From: Methanocorpusculum sp.
Lineage (GTDB): Archaea > Halobacteriota > Methanomicrobia > Methanomicrobiales > Methanocorpusculaceae
Assembly (NCBI GenBank): GCA_017408885.1
Contig: JAFQTT010000001.1
Coordinates: 82,665 to 146,664 of the forward strand
DNA length: 64,000 nucleotides
Direction of reading: 5' to 3'
Under the pieces are notes generated by a model. That model searched no databases. It saw nothing but the letters and a program-made list of their open reading frames with translations, and was not told the origin of the DNA. This document shows positions 50,140 through 58,717 of the stretch, piece after piece. Position 1 is the stretch's first letter, and every line of letters starts with the position of its first letter. The position numbers and the translations under genes are program-made.

Positions 50140-51007
50140 GGTTTCTAACCTCCGAAAATTCTGCATCCGGATGTTCTTTTAAGTATCTTGCACGCTTTGG
50201 TTCGTGAAGCAGGTGGCAGTTAGAGCATGCCCATATTTTTGTTCCAAGCGATGAGCTGTCAATCCATTCGCCAAGTGATTCATCTCCGCAGGGATAGAAT
50301 GGGCAGTAGCAGAAGTCACATGACTGGCCTTCAAAGTGGCACGGGTAGTATGGACAGTCTTCTTTTATCCACTCAAACCAACCTTCTTCTCCGTAGCGGC
50401 TGTATATGAAATAAGATGGTCTTTTGCGTATAACGGTTTCTTCATGTCGTTTTACTGCCTCCATAACTCCATGGAGGACAGCCGCATAGATGCGCTTTCC
50501 AGGCTCGGTGTATGTTCCAGCGTAGGTGTGAACAGCTTCTCCTTCACATGCTGCGATTACTGCATCTGAAGTAGTTCCAGTGAAGTCACGGCCAAGGAGA
50601 CGGAGAGCATGCGCTTTTGCTTCGGTTGCAGTGATGATGGTCTCTAAGAGAGCAGCATCAGACATGCCTTCACCTGAAACTACAATGATATTGATTGTGT
50701 GTGGTTTTGTCGGGTCAGGATTCGGGTTTGTAACGCCTGCTGTGACAAATACTGTTATGTAGTCGAACTGCAGTACGCAAAGGTTCTGCATCCACACAGC
50801 AGTTAAAAGCCCGAATGCATCGTTTTCATAACCGCGTCCCGCAAGAAGTCCCCGGATATATTCTAAAGGATTTTCGTGACTGAAGTCCTCTGATACAGTA
50901 TGATTTAAGAGGGTTGAGACTTCACGTATCCCTCCGTCAACACCTGTACTTACAGCTCTGAACTTTCCTCTGACATAGAGGGTTTTATTGGTATAATAGT
51001 AGCGCAT
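50132..51007 (-). CDS. cbiZ: Adenosylcobinamide amidohydrolase CbiZ with Cys-rich tail
   Basis: CbiZ cleaves the side chain of imported adenosylcobinamide or pseudo-B12 to adenosylcobyric acid for reuse. Residues 1-195 form the CbiZ domain (FRAVSTGVDGGIREVSTLLN near residues 16-35, FVTAGVTNPNPDP near 86-98, IIVVSGEGMSDAAL). The C-terminal 95 residues add a cluster of eight cysteines (DCPYYPCHFEGQSCDFCYC, then FYPCG and ACSNC), probably a metal- or corrinoid-binding tail. The gene lies between a BtuCD-like transporter and the FdhD-like gene. Archaeal cobinamide salvage is known to require such a combination. Confidence 0.85.
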   Translation of the reverse strand: MRYYYTNKTLYVRGKFRAVSTGVDGGIREVSTLLNHTVSEDFSHENPLEYIRGLLAGRGYENDAFGLLTAVWMQNLCVLQFDYITVFVTAGVTNPNPDPTKPHTINIIVVSGEGMSDAALLETIITATEAKAHALRLLGRDFTGTTSDAVIAACEGEAVHTYAGTYTEPGKRIYAAVLHGVMEAVKRHEETVIRKRPSYFIYSRYGEEGWFEWIKEDCPYYPCHFEGQSCDFCYCPFYPCGDESLGEWIDSSSLGTKIWACSNCHLLHEPKRARYLKEHPDAEFSEVRNLE

Positions 51008-51044
51008 CTCTATTATGATGATATGGTGTATGTACTAAAGAAAC

Positions 51045-52274
51045 CTATTGTTCAAGCGGCAGGAGTTTTTTGATAAGAGACATACTGTCAGCTGTACAGA
51101 TTCCACCGTCCGCAAGGATTTTGCGTCTTGCCTCTTTTGCAGCTCCCCCTGTGTAGTCCTCGAACTCTCCAACGATATAGACCGGGACGTTACATCCAAT
51201 AAGTGCTGTGAGATTTGCGATGTTGCCTATTCCAACAGGCATGGCTGTTACAACAACCGCATCTGCTGCTTTTACCATCTCTTTTAGGCGTGCAACAGAC
51301 TCTTCACTTACAGCAGAGAATGGTGGTTCTAAGATGGTGTCTATTCCAAGAACTGATGCGGCAGCGGCATCAGAATCATTTGCAGACAGAACACCTGCTG
51401 TGACTGTAAATCCATGAAGTGATAAGGTGTAGAACAGTTCAGCTCCTGACCCTCCTCCAGAGATGACATGGATTTTACGGCTTCCCGGAACCTGCGGGAT
51501 TCCATACTGCGGGATTAGGTACGGCTTTCCTGTAACCGGGTGCTGAGAGATAATCATTCGAACAGAGAATACCTGGTAAATCTGCTCAGGTGTTAAGACT
51601 TCGGCAGGTGTTCCAACAGATACAATCTGTCCTTTTTCCATCAGTACAATGCGGTCGCAGAAGTATGAGGCAAGGTTTAGGTCATGGAGAACACCAATTA
51701 CAGTTATTTTTGGAGTGAGGCTTCTGATGAGCTGCAGAATCTCAATCTGGTGGCAGACATCCAAGTGATTTGTCGGTTCATCGAGCAGTAGAATTCTGGG
51801 CTGTTGTGCCAGGGTTTTAGCGATTAACACGCGTTGGCGCTCCCCGCCTGATAGTTCAGTTACAAGTCTGTCTTTGAATTCCAAGACGTTTGTAAACCTC
51901 ATGGCCTCTTCAGCTATTGCATAATCCTCTGCTTTAAGAGGTGTTAAACGTCCTATGTGCGGGTGTCTCCCCATTAAGACGATGTCTTTTACGGTGAACT
52001 CAAAGCCGGTTTCGGTTTCCTGACTTACACACCCTACAGTTTTTGCAAATGACTTTGCATCATATGATGAAACTGTTTTTCCATCAATGTAGACTACACC
52101 TGATTCCGGCTTTAGGACTTTGGAGAGTGATCTGAGGAAGGTTGTCTTTCCGCATCCATTCGGTCCAAGGATTCCAATAAATCCTCCCTGTTCTATATCG
52201 AGTGAGATTGATTTTAGTACAGTGTGGTCTCCGTAACCTACGGTGATGTCTTTTGCTTCTGCTGCAAACGTCAT
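51045..52274 (-). CDS. Cobalamin-type ABC transporter ATPase with extra C-terminal domain
   Basis: A 409-residue ATP-binding subunit of the FecE/BtuD type. The ATPase has Walker A GILGPNGCGKTTFLRSLSKV near residues 34-53, signature LSGGERQRVLIAKTLAQQP near 141-159, and Walker B ILLLDEPTNHLDVC near 161-174. After about residue 260 follows an extra domain of about 145 residues (HVISGGGSGAELFYTLSLHG, AVVVTAMPVGIGNIANLTAL near 345-364) not needed for ATPase function and of unknown role. It overlaps the permease gene by four bases, and CbiZ follows after 37 bases; the operon likely imports cobamides. Confidence 0.85.
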   Translation of the reverse strand: MTFAAEAKDITVGYGDHTVLKSISLDIEQGGFIGILGPNGCGKTTFLRSLSKVLKPESGVVYIDGKTVSSYDAKSFAKTVGCVSQETETGFEFTVKDIVLMGRHPHIGRLTPLKAEDYAIAEEAMRFTNVLEFKDRLVTELSGGERQRVLIAKTLAQQPRILLLDEPTNHLDVCHQIEILQLIRSLTPKITVIGVLHDLNLASYFCDRIVLMEKGQIVSVGTPAEVLTPEQIYQVFSVRMIISQHPVTGKPYLIPQYGIPQVPGSRKIHVISGGGSGAELFYTLSLHGFTVTAGVLSANDSDAAAASVLGIDTILEPPFSAVSEESVARLKEMVKAADAVVVTAMPVGIGNIANLTALIGCNVPVYIVGEFEDYTGGAAKEARRKILADGGICTADSMSLIKKLLPLEQ

Positions 52275-53218
52275 ACGCGTGTCCTCCGGCGAAGCAGGTA
52301 GATGAAGAACGGAGCTCCAATAAAGGAGGTTACAATTCCAACCGGGATTTCGGTTGGCAGAGTGCGGGCAAATGTGTCAGCTGCAAGAAGTAGAATTGCT
52401 CCGGCGACCATTGATGCCGGAAGAAGAATTCTGTGGTCAGGTCCAGTAATGAGGCGGACAATATGCGGGACGATTAATCCAACAAATCCGATACATCCGG
52501 CAATGGAAACGGCGATTGCTGTGATAAATGTGGAGACTAAGAGCAGTACCCGTTTTGTTTTTTCGGTTGATACACCAAGGTGTACTGCCTCTTCCTCTCC
52601 TAATGTCATGACGTTCATGTCGCGTGCGAAGATGAAAAGCACAAGAGCCGCCAGGATAATTAAGAGTCCAAGTCTTACATCATCCCAGTATACATTCCAG
52701 AGCCCGCCCATTGTGAAGAACATAATCTGCTGAAGGTTGTTTCCTGAGATATATGTGATAAAAGACAGCATTGCAGAGAGCAGAAATGACACGGCAATTC
52801 CTGTTAAGAGCAGTGTTTCAACAGCCACACGCCCGTTTCTTTTGGATGCGAAGTATACGACAATTATTGAGAGAATTGCTCCCGTGAAGGCAAATACCGG
52901 CATGAACAGTCCGCCTAAGAATACGATTGAGATGGCTGCTCCAAGAGCTCCTCCGGAACTTGTTCCAAGGAGATACGGATCTGCCATTGGGTTTCTGAAA
53001 AGTCCCTGCATAGCGCATCCGGCAGCGGCAAGTCCTGCACCAACCAATACAGCAGCAATAATTCTTGGAAGACGCACTTCGAATAAGAGACGCTGAATCA
53101 GTTCGCTTTCGAATGTGAATAAAGAAAATCCTGATACTCCAATGCAGAGCGATAGGAACATTGAGATGACGAGAATTACTAGAAGGAGGGGAATTAATAG
53201 AATTGGGCGGCGCATCAT
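52271..53218 (-). CDS. Cobalamin-type ABC transporter permease (BtuC-like)
   Basis: A 315-residue FecCD/BtuC-family permease with about ten membrane helices. Family marks are EVRLPRIIAAVLVGAGLAAA near residues 47-66, GLFRNPMADPYLLGTSSGGA near 72-91, GLIVPHIVRLITGPDH near 246-261 (the coupling segment to the ATPase) and the end PTEIPVGIVTSFIGAPFFIYLL-type helix near 287-308. No substrate-binding protein gene is in the window. The substrate is inferred from the adjacent CbiZ gene, since iron-siderophore permeases have the same fold. Confidence 0.85.
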   Translation of the reverse strand: MMRRPILLIPLLLVILVISMFLSLCIGVSGFSLFTFESELIQRLLFEVRLPRIIAAVLVGAGLAAAGCAMQGLFRNPMADPYLLGTSSGGALGAAISIVFLGGLFMPVFAFTGAILSIIVVYFASKRNGRVAVETLLLTGIAVSFLLSAMLSFITYISGNNLQQIMFFTMGGLWNVYWDDVRLGLLIILAALVLFIFARDMNVMTLGEEEAVHLGVSTEKTKRVLLLVSTFITAIAVSIAGCIGFVGLIVPHIVRLITGPDHRILLPASMVAGAILLLAADTFARTLPTEIPVGIVTSFIGAPFFIYLLRRRTRV

Positions 53219-53232
53219 GCTAATACTAATTG

Positions 53233-53250
53233 ATTTGTGTTATGACAAAT
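53233..53250 (-). promoter_or_regulatory. Candidate operator upstream of the BtuC-like gene
   Basis: ATTTGT-GTTATG-ACAAAT, six-base arms with a six-base spacer, lies 15-32 bases upstream of the permease start, where a TATA box or an operator is expected. It may bind a cobamide- or metal-responsive repressor. Short and A/T-rich, so chance is possible. I see no cobalamin riboswitch in the 178 bases between the divergent genes. Confidence 0.3.
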
Positions 53251-53364
53251 TAAATGTGATGGGTTGCCTTGCGGTATAATTGATTCAATGAATATACCAT
53301 TCAGCTTATTCTTAAAATCTACATATATTGCCACTCAGAGAGGATAAACAAAGTTCAACATCAC

Positions 53365-53373
53365 TTATATATA
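53365..53373 (+). promoter_or_regulatory. TATA box for the DUF2551 operon
   Basis: TTATATATA is centred 28 bases before the ATG at 53397, so transcription should start at the first codon and give a leaderless mRNA. No Shine-Dalgarno sequence intervenes. Confidence 0.5.
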
Positions 53374-53396
53374 GAATAAAATTCAAATCATGAACT

Positions 53397-53711
53397 ATGA
53401 TTACCCCTTCGGATTTGAGAAAGGAGATTGAGGAGCGTCTGAAGTCCTACCTCTCCCGTGACAAATCAGGAATCAGAAAGGCGCTCTTGGGACTTATCGT
53501 AAAAATGAAGACGGTAACGGTTACAGAGATTCACCAGACACTTTCTGTGGCGTTTGAGGTGAGCATCCACTCCGTTGCTTCCATGGTTGGAACTATCGCC
53601 TCGAAGTTCGGCATTCTTTCAGTAAAGAAAGCAAAGGACGGGGACTTAGCAGTGTATGAATTAAAACCCCAGTATGCCGAACTCGTTGAGCGGGTAATTT
53701 CATCCGCATAA
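53397..53711 (+). CDS. DUF2551-family archaeal protein
   Basis: A 104-residue protein resembling DUF2551. Residues 20-85 look like a winged helix (GIRKALLGLIVKMKTVTVTE, followed by HQTLSVAFEVSIHSVASMVG), suggesting a DNA-binding regulator with a basic N terminus. Nothing shows its target. Three genes follow within short gaps: a small HesB-like protein, archease and RtcB, so it may regulate tRNA-ligase genes; that is context only. The promoter ahead looks leaderless. Confidence 0.75.
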   Translation: MITPSDLRKEIEERLKSYLSRDKSGIRKALLGLIVKMKTVTVTEIHQTLSVAFEVSIHSVASMVGTIASKFGILSVKKAKDGDLAVYELKPQYAELVERVISSA

Positions 53712-53726
53712 TTTTTTTTTGATACT

Positions 53727-54011
53727 ATGGAATTTGAAGGTATGGACTGTTCTGCAAATTACATGATTCCGGTCTCTCCGGATGTTGTCGCATACATGGA
53801 TGAACGCGGCGGAGACTTCCGAATCAGCACATCATGCAGCGGACCAGTAATGATGTCGGTTTCTGTAAAACCTCCAAAATCGAGCGATATTGCAATAAAG
53901 GCCGGAGATCACACAATTTACATCTCACGTTATCAGCTCGACTGGATTTCAGAGATAACAATGGATATGGTTCCCCGCTTCTTCTTCTCTCACGATGAGT
54001 ATGCCCTTTGA
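53727..54011 (+). CDS. Small protein, possibly HesB/IscA-like
   Basis: A 94-residue soluble protein. The order of elements, a short helix near residues 12-25, the strand FRISTSCSGPVMMSVSV near residues 31-47 with Cys-Ser-Gly, and a repeat of strands with IAIKAGDHTIYISRYQLDWI near 54-73, resembles the HesB/IscA fold, where CSG-like motifs hold Fe-S ligands. Here only two cysteines occur (residues 8 and 37), so cluster transfer is doubtful and I assign no function. It overlaps the archease start by 17 bases. Confidence 0.55.
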   Translation: MEFEGMDCSANYMIPVSPDVVAYMDERGGDFRISTSCSGPVMMSVSVKPPKSSDIAIKAGDHTIYISRYQLDWISEITMDMVPRFFFSHDEYAL

Positions 54012-54414
54012 AGAACTAGAACACACGGCAGATGTGAAGATGCGCATTTGCGCACCTGATTTTTTATCTCTTCTTGCAGAGAGCGGAAATGCTATGTCTT
54101 CTGTTCTCTTTGGGGACTTTGAAAAAGAGCCGGAAAATATTGTCCTGGAAATAGAAGCAGAAGGTGGGGATGCATCTGAACTTACTGTAAATTTCCTCTC
54201 CGAACTTCTTTTTTTAACCGAAGTAGAATATCTTGTTCCAATGTCCTACTCTCTAACACAAGACGGGAACAGAGTTTTTGGAACAGTCTCAGGCATAGAA
54301 TTCGACCGTGCAAAACATGCAGGGGGCATCTGTGTAAAAGGCATCTCATACTCTGGACTATCCCTTGAGGAGACTTCAGCAGGGCTTGAGCTTACAATTA
54401 TATTTGATATCTGA
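53995..54414 (+). CDS. Archease
   Basis: Activator of the RtcB RNA ligase that raises its turnover in tRNA splicing and repair. The 139-residue protein starts with the metal-site motif FEELEHTADVKMRI (residues 5-18), has SELTVNFLSELLFLTE near 62-77, and ends with the VKGISYSGLSLEETSAGLEL segment near 113-132 and a final Asp-Ile, as in the family. The RtcB gene starts five bases after the archease stop, so the two are surely co-expressed. Confidence 0.94.
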   Translation: MSMPFEELEHTADVKMRICAPDFLSLLAESGNAMSSVLFGDFEKEPENIVLEIEAEGGDASELTVNFLSELLFLTEVEYLVPMSYSLTQDGNRVFGTVSGIEFDRAKHAGGICVKGISYSGLSLEETSAGLELTIIFDI

Positions 54415-54419
54415 TAACC

Positions 54420-55853
54420 ATGCACGAAAAAATCAAGCGAATCAATGACACCGAATGGGAAATTCCGAAAGGATTTGTCGAGAACATGCGGGTGTCGGGG
54501 CGGTTCTTTTTATCCGACCTGCTTGCAGAAGGAATCGAGGACGGGGCACTAACCCAGCTTGCAAATGTTGCATGTCTTCCAGGAATCATTCGGCATTCAT
54601 ATGGAATGCCTGATATTCACTGGGGATATGGGTTCCCAATAGGGGGTGTTGCGGCCTTTGATGAGACTGAAGGCATCATCTCTCCAGGCGGTGTCGGGTT
54701 TGACATTAACTGCGGAGTTCGAATGATAACAACCCCTCTAACCGAGGCTGACTTAACCGACAAGCAGAGTTTAATCGAGGAACTCTTTGAAGCAGTTCCA
54801 ACAGGTGTCGGAGCAAAAAGTCCAATCCGCCTTTCGCAAAATGACTTAACCCTCATGCTCGAAGAAGGTGCACGCCACGCAGTCGAGCTTGGATACGGAT
54901 GCGAGGCTGATGTTGGAAGATGTGAGGAGAATGGAGCCATGGTGGGGGCTGATGTATCTGCTGTCAGCAAAAAAGCCCGCCAGAGAGGAGTCCCGCAGAT
55001 GGGAACACTTGGCTCTGGAAATCACTTCCTTGAACTCCAGACTGCTGAAGAAATTATGGACGAAGATACTGCAAAGACCTTCGGCGTCAAAGAAGGTCAG
55101 CTCTGCGTGATGATTCACTGCGGATCCCGCGGTCTTGGACACCAGGTTTGTACTGACCACCTGAAAGTCTTAGAGGAAGCAGTAAAGAAGTACGGAATCG
55201 ATCTTCCAGACAGACAGCTTGCCTGCGCGCCTCTTGATTCTCCAGAAGGCCGTGCATACTTCGGCGGTATGGCTGCGTCAGCCAACTATGCATGGGCAAA
55301 CCGTCAGGTAATTACACACATCGTCCGTGAGATTTTTGTCAAGCGCTTCGAAATCGATTATGAAGAGATGCCGTTAATCTATGACGTAGCTCACAACGTT
55401 GCAAAGTGGGAAGAGCATGACGTAGGCGGAGTTCGAAAGCGTGTATGCGTACACAGAAAAGGAGCAACACGCGCATTCGGACCTGGAAGATCCGAGATTC
55501 CGCATGAGTTCCGTTGTGCAGGTCAGCCGGTAATTATCCCCGGAAGTATGGGAACCTCCTCTTATCTCCTTGCAGGAACTGAGGGTGCTATGTCTCAGAC
55601 ATTCGGAAGTACATGTCATGGTGCAGGCAGAGTCAAGAGCAGGTCTTCAGCTAAGAAGTCTCTGACCGGAGATGTCGTTGCCGCAGAACTTTTGAAGGAT
55701 GGAATTTATGTCCGCGCTCCAAACCCGGCAGCAATCGCAGAAGAAGCACCTGACGTCTACAAGCCGAGCAGCGAGGTCGTAAAGACTGTGTCTGATGCAG
55801 GAATCTCAAAGATTGCAGTACGCCTCAGACCGCTTGGAGTTATCAAAGGATAA
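54420..55853 (+). CDS. rtcB: tRNA-splicing ligase RtcB
   Basis: GTP- and Mn-dependent RNA ligase that joins 2',3'-cyclic phosphate ends to 5'-OH ends in tRNA splicing. The 477-residue protein has ACLPGIIRHSYGMPDIHWGY near residues 43-62, GVGFDINCGVRMI near 91-103 (metal-ligand Cys), MIHCGSRGLGHQVC near 230-243, GSMGTSSYLLAG near 377-388, and the guanylation site STCHGAGRVKSRS near 398-410 (His). Its length fits the archaeal family without an intein. Archease precedes it. Confidence 0.96.
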   Translation: MHEKIKRINDTEWEIPKGFVENMRVSGRFFLSDLLAEGIEDGALTQLANVACLPGIIRHSYGMPDIHWGYGFPIGGVAAFDETEGIISPGGVGFDINCGVRMITTPLTEADLTDKQSLIEELFEAVPTGVGAKSPIRLSQNDLTLMLEEGARHAVELGYGCEADVGRCEENGAMVGADVSAVSKKARQRGVPQMGTLGSGNHFLELQTAEEIMDEDTAKTFGVKEGQLCVMIHCGSRGLGHQVCTDHLKVLEEAVKKYGIDLPDRQLACAPLDSPEGRAYFGGMAASANYAWANRQVITHIVREIFVKRFEIDYEEMPLIYDVAHNVAKWEEHDVGGVRKRVCVHRKGATRAFGPGRSEIPHEFRCAGQPVIIPGSMGTSSYLLAGTEGAMSQTFGSTCHGAGRVKSRSSAKKSLTGDVVAAELLKDGIYVRAPNPAAIAEEAPDVYKPSSEVVKTVSDAGISKIAVRLRPLGVIKG

Positions 55854-55895
55854 CGTCTGATAAGATAGAAGAACAAAATAATACATAGTTTAGTC

Positions 55896-56468
55896 ATGAG
55901 TAAGATTGCAGTATTCTGGGATAGTTCGATGATGTTCCACCGTATGGTAGAAGACGCCGCAGGACCGGTTGAGGCGGTAACACCTCTTATCTTATCTGCT
56001 CCATTCTTCCGAGGAAAGTTCAGCGGAATTATTGTACCGACTGGTTTTGGCAACACAAGCTACTCAAAGATGCTTCCTGCTCTTCGTGCTTGTGCTGCAA
56101 GAATCGAGAACTACTTGGAAGACGGAGGAAAGATGCTTGTCTTTGGTGCGGCAGATTCAAATCCTGCCCGATACGACTGGCTTCCGGTAAAGACTGAGTA
56201 TCATTTTGAGTTCATGGAGCACGAGCTCGAAGTCACAGACTCTCCGCTGTCTCTGCTTCTTGATGGATACGATACCTCTAACTTTGCATGTGACGGCTGG
56301 TTTGAGGAGTTCGAGGGAACTCCGGTTGCAGTCTCAAAGAAAACCGGAAAGCCGGTCTTAGTCGAGTGTAAAGTAGGAGACGGCACACTCTACCTTGCAA
56401 GCACCCATGAATATCCAAGTGCTGCGTTCTTAAAAGAGTTCGCAAAAGGAGATGAAGTCTCCTTCTAA
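55896..56468 (+). CDS. GATase-like hypothetical protein
   Basis: A 190-residue soluble protein with the look of a class I glutamine-amidotransferase-like or trehalose-utilisation fold: FSGIIVPTGFGNTSYSKMLP near residues 43-62, an LEDGGKMLVFGAADSNPARY region near 75-95, and ends in GDGTLYLASTHEYPSAAFLK near 162-181. The usual catalytic Cys-His-Glu set is not evident. Similar proteins occur in methanogens but I cannot name one. It has its own upstream gap of 42 bases after rtcB and faces the following gene convergently. Confidence 0.6.
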   Translation: MSKIAVFWDSSMMFHRMVEDAAGPVEAVTPLILSAPFFRGKFSGIIVPTGFGNTSYSKMLPALRACAARIENYLEDGGKMLVFGAADSNPARYDWLPVKTEYHFEFMEHELEVTDSPLSLLLDGYDTSNFACDGWFEEFEGTPVAVSKKTGKPVLVECKVGDGTLYLASTHEYPSAAFLKEFAKGDEVSF

Positions 56469-56470
56469 TC

Positions 56471-57385
56471 TCAAATATTTTCGGTCTGAAGATATTCTGC
56501 ACTTTTTCCATGAAGTGCAAACTCCTTTTTCACATCCTCATAATTTGCTTCTCTGATTTCAAGCGGGATATATTGAATTGTTTGAGCTGCTTCAAGTCTG
56601 TATTTTTTTACAACTTTTGGATATGTCCCGGTACTGTTGTCTGCAAGTTTTACAATGGCTGTGATGTCTTCTTTAATCACTGATACAAACCATTGCCCGA
56701 CAAGATTCCTATAGTATACCTTGAGAGTTAAAACAGGGAATGATGTTTGTATTTTACGCTCAGTATCAGGTACAATATCTCCATTTTCCAGAAGTCTGTA
56801 GCCGAACGAAGGATACACAAGTTCAAGCCCCTCATTGTTTTCGTCACTTCCTTTTTCGTAAAGTGATAATGCTGCGTTCTTCTCTTCACCTGCTGTGAGA
56901 TATGCAGATGCTAAAGGAACAAGTCCGAAATTTTTAAGCGTATGCATTGTCCCTTCTGTATCAGGATATGAGATTGAAACAAACGGCTGTACTGAAAATG
57001 CGGTTTCGGTTCCAACATTTGCGAATTTATACTCGAGCCGAAGTGTTCTTGTGTATTCCGTTTCACTTTCCTCAAAGTCAGAGAAGTTCCGAGATGTAAT
57101 TGTTGGAATTACATATGGCTGTTTGTCCAGCAGGAACTGTTTTCTCGAGTATGTAACCTGGCGATATGTGTATCCTGCGTAAATTATAGTGACCAATACA
57201 AGAAGCGCAGTAGCTGCGAATGTTAAGAGGTTGGCATAGTCGGTGTTCAGTGCCTTTGCCCATTCTGAAATGGGTGTCTTTGACAAAAAGAGGTTATCAA
57301 CAAAAAATCCTGCGAAAAATCCGGCAAGAATGTATGCGGCTGTTAGGACTGCCCGGCGGATGGTGCTCATGCGGTAAAATTGCAC
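56471..57385 (-). CDS. Membrane-anchored protein of unknown function
   Basis: A 304-residue protein with two N-terminal membrane helices (about residues 9-30, VLTAAYILAGFFAGFFVDNL, and 52-73, LLTFAATALLVLVTIIYAGY), then a soluble beta-rich domain of about 220 residues with several aromatic and Tyr-rich strands and no cysteine. The predicted topology places the large domain either in the cytoplasm or outside; I cannot say. The start is set by ATG at 57385. It converges on the GATase-like gene with a two-base gap. Confidence 0.65.
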   Translation of the reverse strand: MQFYRMSTIRRAVLTAAYILAGFFAGFFVDNLFLSKTPISEWAKALNTDYANLLTFAATALLVLVTIIYAGYTYRQVTYSRKQFLLDKQPYVIPTITSRNFSDFEESETEYTRTLRLEYKFANVGTETAFSVQPFVSISYPDTEGTMHTLKNFGLVPLASAYLTAGEEKNAALSLYEKGSDENNEGLELVYPSFGYRLLENGDIVPDTERKIQTSFPVLTLKVYYRNLVGQWFVSVIKEDITAIVKLADNSTGTYPKVVKKYRLEAAQTIQYIPLEIREANYEDVKKEFALHGKSAEYLQTENI

Positions 57386-57436
57386 GCTGAAAAATAAAGT
57401 CCTAAAGATTGCGGCAGTTTTAGAAAAGTGGTTAAG

Positions 57437-57508
57437 TGGATCCGAGGAGATTCGAACTCCTGACCTTCGCCGTGTGAAGGCGACGTCATACCACTAGACC
57501 ACGAATCC
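57437..57508 (-). tRNA. tRNA-Val (anticodon CAC)
   Basis: A 72-nt cloverleaf on the minus strand. The acceptor GGATTCG pairs with CGGATCC (one T-G), discriminator A. The D arm has GGTCTAGTGGTATGAC, the anticodon stem TCGCC/GGCGA holds the loop TTCACAC with CAC at 34-36, and the T arm is AGGAG-TTCGAAT-CTCCT. CCA is not encoded. Confidence 0.95.
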
Positions 57509-57525
57509 AAGAAACAAAAGAAAAG

Positions 57526-57596
57526 TGCACCGACCGGGATTCGAACCCGGGCTATTGGCTTGGAAGGCCAAAGTCATGCCTCTAGACCATCAGTGC
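57526..57596 (-). tRNA. tRNA-Gly (anticodon UCC)
   Basis: A 71-nt cloverleaf on the minus strand, 17 bases upstream of tRNA-Val in the same direction, so the two may be one transcript. The acceptor GCACTGA pairs with TCGGTGC (one T-G), discriminator A. The anticodon stem TTGGC/GCCAA holds CTTCCAA with UCC at 34-36, and the T arm is CCGGG-TTCGAAT-CCCGG. CCA is not encoded. Confidence 0.95.
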
Positions 57597-57692
57597 CTGT
57601 TGTTGCTTCGCACGTGTGTGCTTTGCGTTACATAGGTTGACTTGTGAGCATAAATACTTTCCGAATCTATCTCGCAAAATATGGGTTGTGGG

Positions 57693-58604
57693 TTAGTATC
57701 CACGGATTTCTTCGCGAACCTTTTCGAGGTTCTCTATACGCTTTTCTAAGGATGGATGTGTGGAGAAAAGCTCCAGAATCGACTCGCCTGAGATTGCCGG
57801 GATGATAAAGAACGAGTTTACTCCAGATACTTCTCTCTTCTCACGTCTTGGGGCTGCATCAACAGAACCACTGATTTTCTTGAGCGCGCGAATGAGTGCA
57901 TCAGGGTCTCTGGTGATGTATGCTGCCCCTCTGTCTGCAGAGAACTCGCGGTAGCGCGAAATTGCCTGGGTAACTAACGTGCCGACGATGTAGACTACAA
58001 ATGTCACTGCAAGCATGGCGACATATGCAATCATTCCTCCTCCATTTTCATTATCTCCTCCTCCGAAGAGCGCAATGAAGAAGGAGTTGTTGAGGATGAC
58101 TTCTGCAATCATGACGGCAAAGCTTCCAACAGTCATTGTCAGCATGTCGCGGTTTTTGACGTGTGAGATTTCATGCGCTAAGACTGCTTCGAGCTCCTCA
58201 TCTGTTAAGAGATAGCGAATCTTAGGAGTTACTGCGATTAATGCATGTCTTGGGCTTCTGCCGGTTGCAAATGCGTTTGGGATGTTTGCCATTGCGCGGT
58301 GTTCGATAATTCCAACGCGCGGCATTGGGATGCCTGCCTCATCTGTTAAGCGGCGAATCATATTATGGAGCCTTGGCTCTTCATCTTCGCTTACGACACG
58401 GACTTTCATGGTTGTCTGAACCATTTTGTCAGAGAAGAAGAACTGCGTGAATGCGGAGATGAATACAAGTCCGAGAATCATGTAGAACCATGCACCTGAG
58501 AGGAATCTCGAGGCCACGGCAATTATTGCTACGTAGAGGGCAAGCATGATCATCCAGGCGACAACCTGGCGTCCTACTAACCCCCAGTCACGTTTCCAAA
58601 TCAT
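57693..58604 (-). CDS. htpX: Membrane protease HtpX (M48 family)
   Basis: A 303-residue zinc metalloprotease that degrades damaged membrane proteins. There are two N-terminal helices (about residues 15-35 and 37-53), the zinc motif AVLAHEISHVKNRD near residues 139-152 (HEISH), two more helices near 155-180 and 194-215, and the third zinc ligand in FSADRGAAYITRDP near 222-235. The usual NAFATGR segment is present near 109-115. It is followed downstream by the two tRNA genes on the same strand, with a gap of 96 bases. Confidence 0.93.
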   Translation of the reverse strand: MIWKRDWGLVGRQVVAWMIMLALYVAIIAVASRFLSGAWFYMILGLVFISAFTQFFFSDKMVQTTMKVRVVSEDEEPRLHNMIRRLTDEAGIPMPRVGIIEHRAMANIPNAFATGRSPRHALIAVTPKIRYLLTDEELEAVLAHEISHVKNRDMLTMTVGSFAVMIAEVILNNSFFIALFGGGDNENGGGMIAYVAMLAVTFVVYIVGTLVTQAISRYREFSADRGAAYITRDPDALIRALKKISGSVDAAPRREKREVSGVNSFFIIPAISGESILELFSTHPSLEKRIENLEKVREEIRGY

Positions 58605-58717
58605 GTTGTCTTTATATGTTGACGGGTGAGGTTATTAGGTTTCCTTGAGATGTATATGCTCCATACCTACCAATTTATCCTGCTTCACACCAAATAAGTA
58701 CAACAGGTTAGAGATAT

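Noticed and set aside
53219..53396. Cobalamin riboswitch before the BtuC-like gene
   Set aside because: I find neither the B12-box-like sequence nor room for the large aptamer upstream of the permease start.
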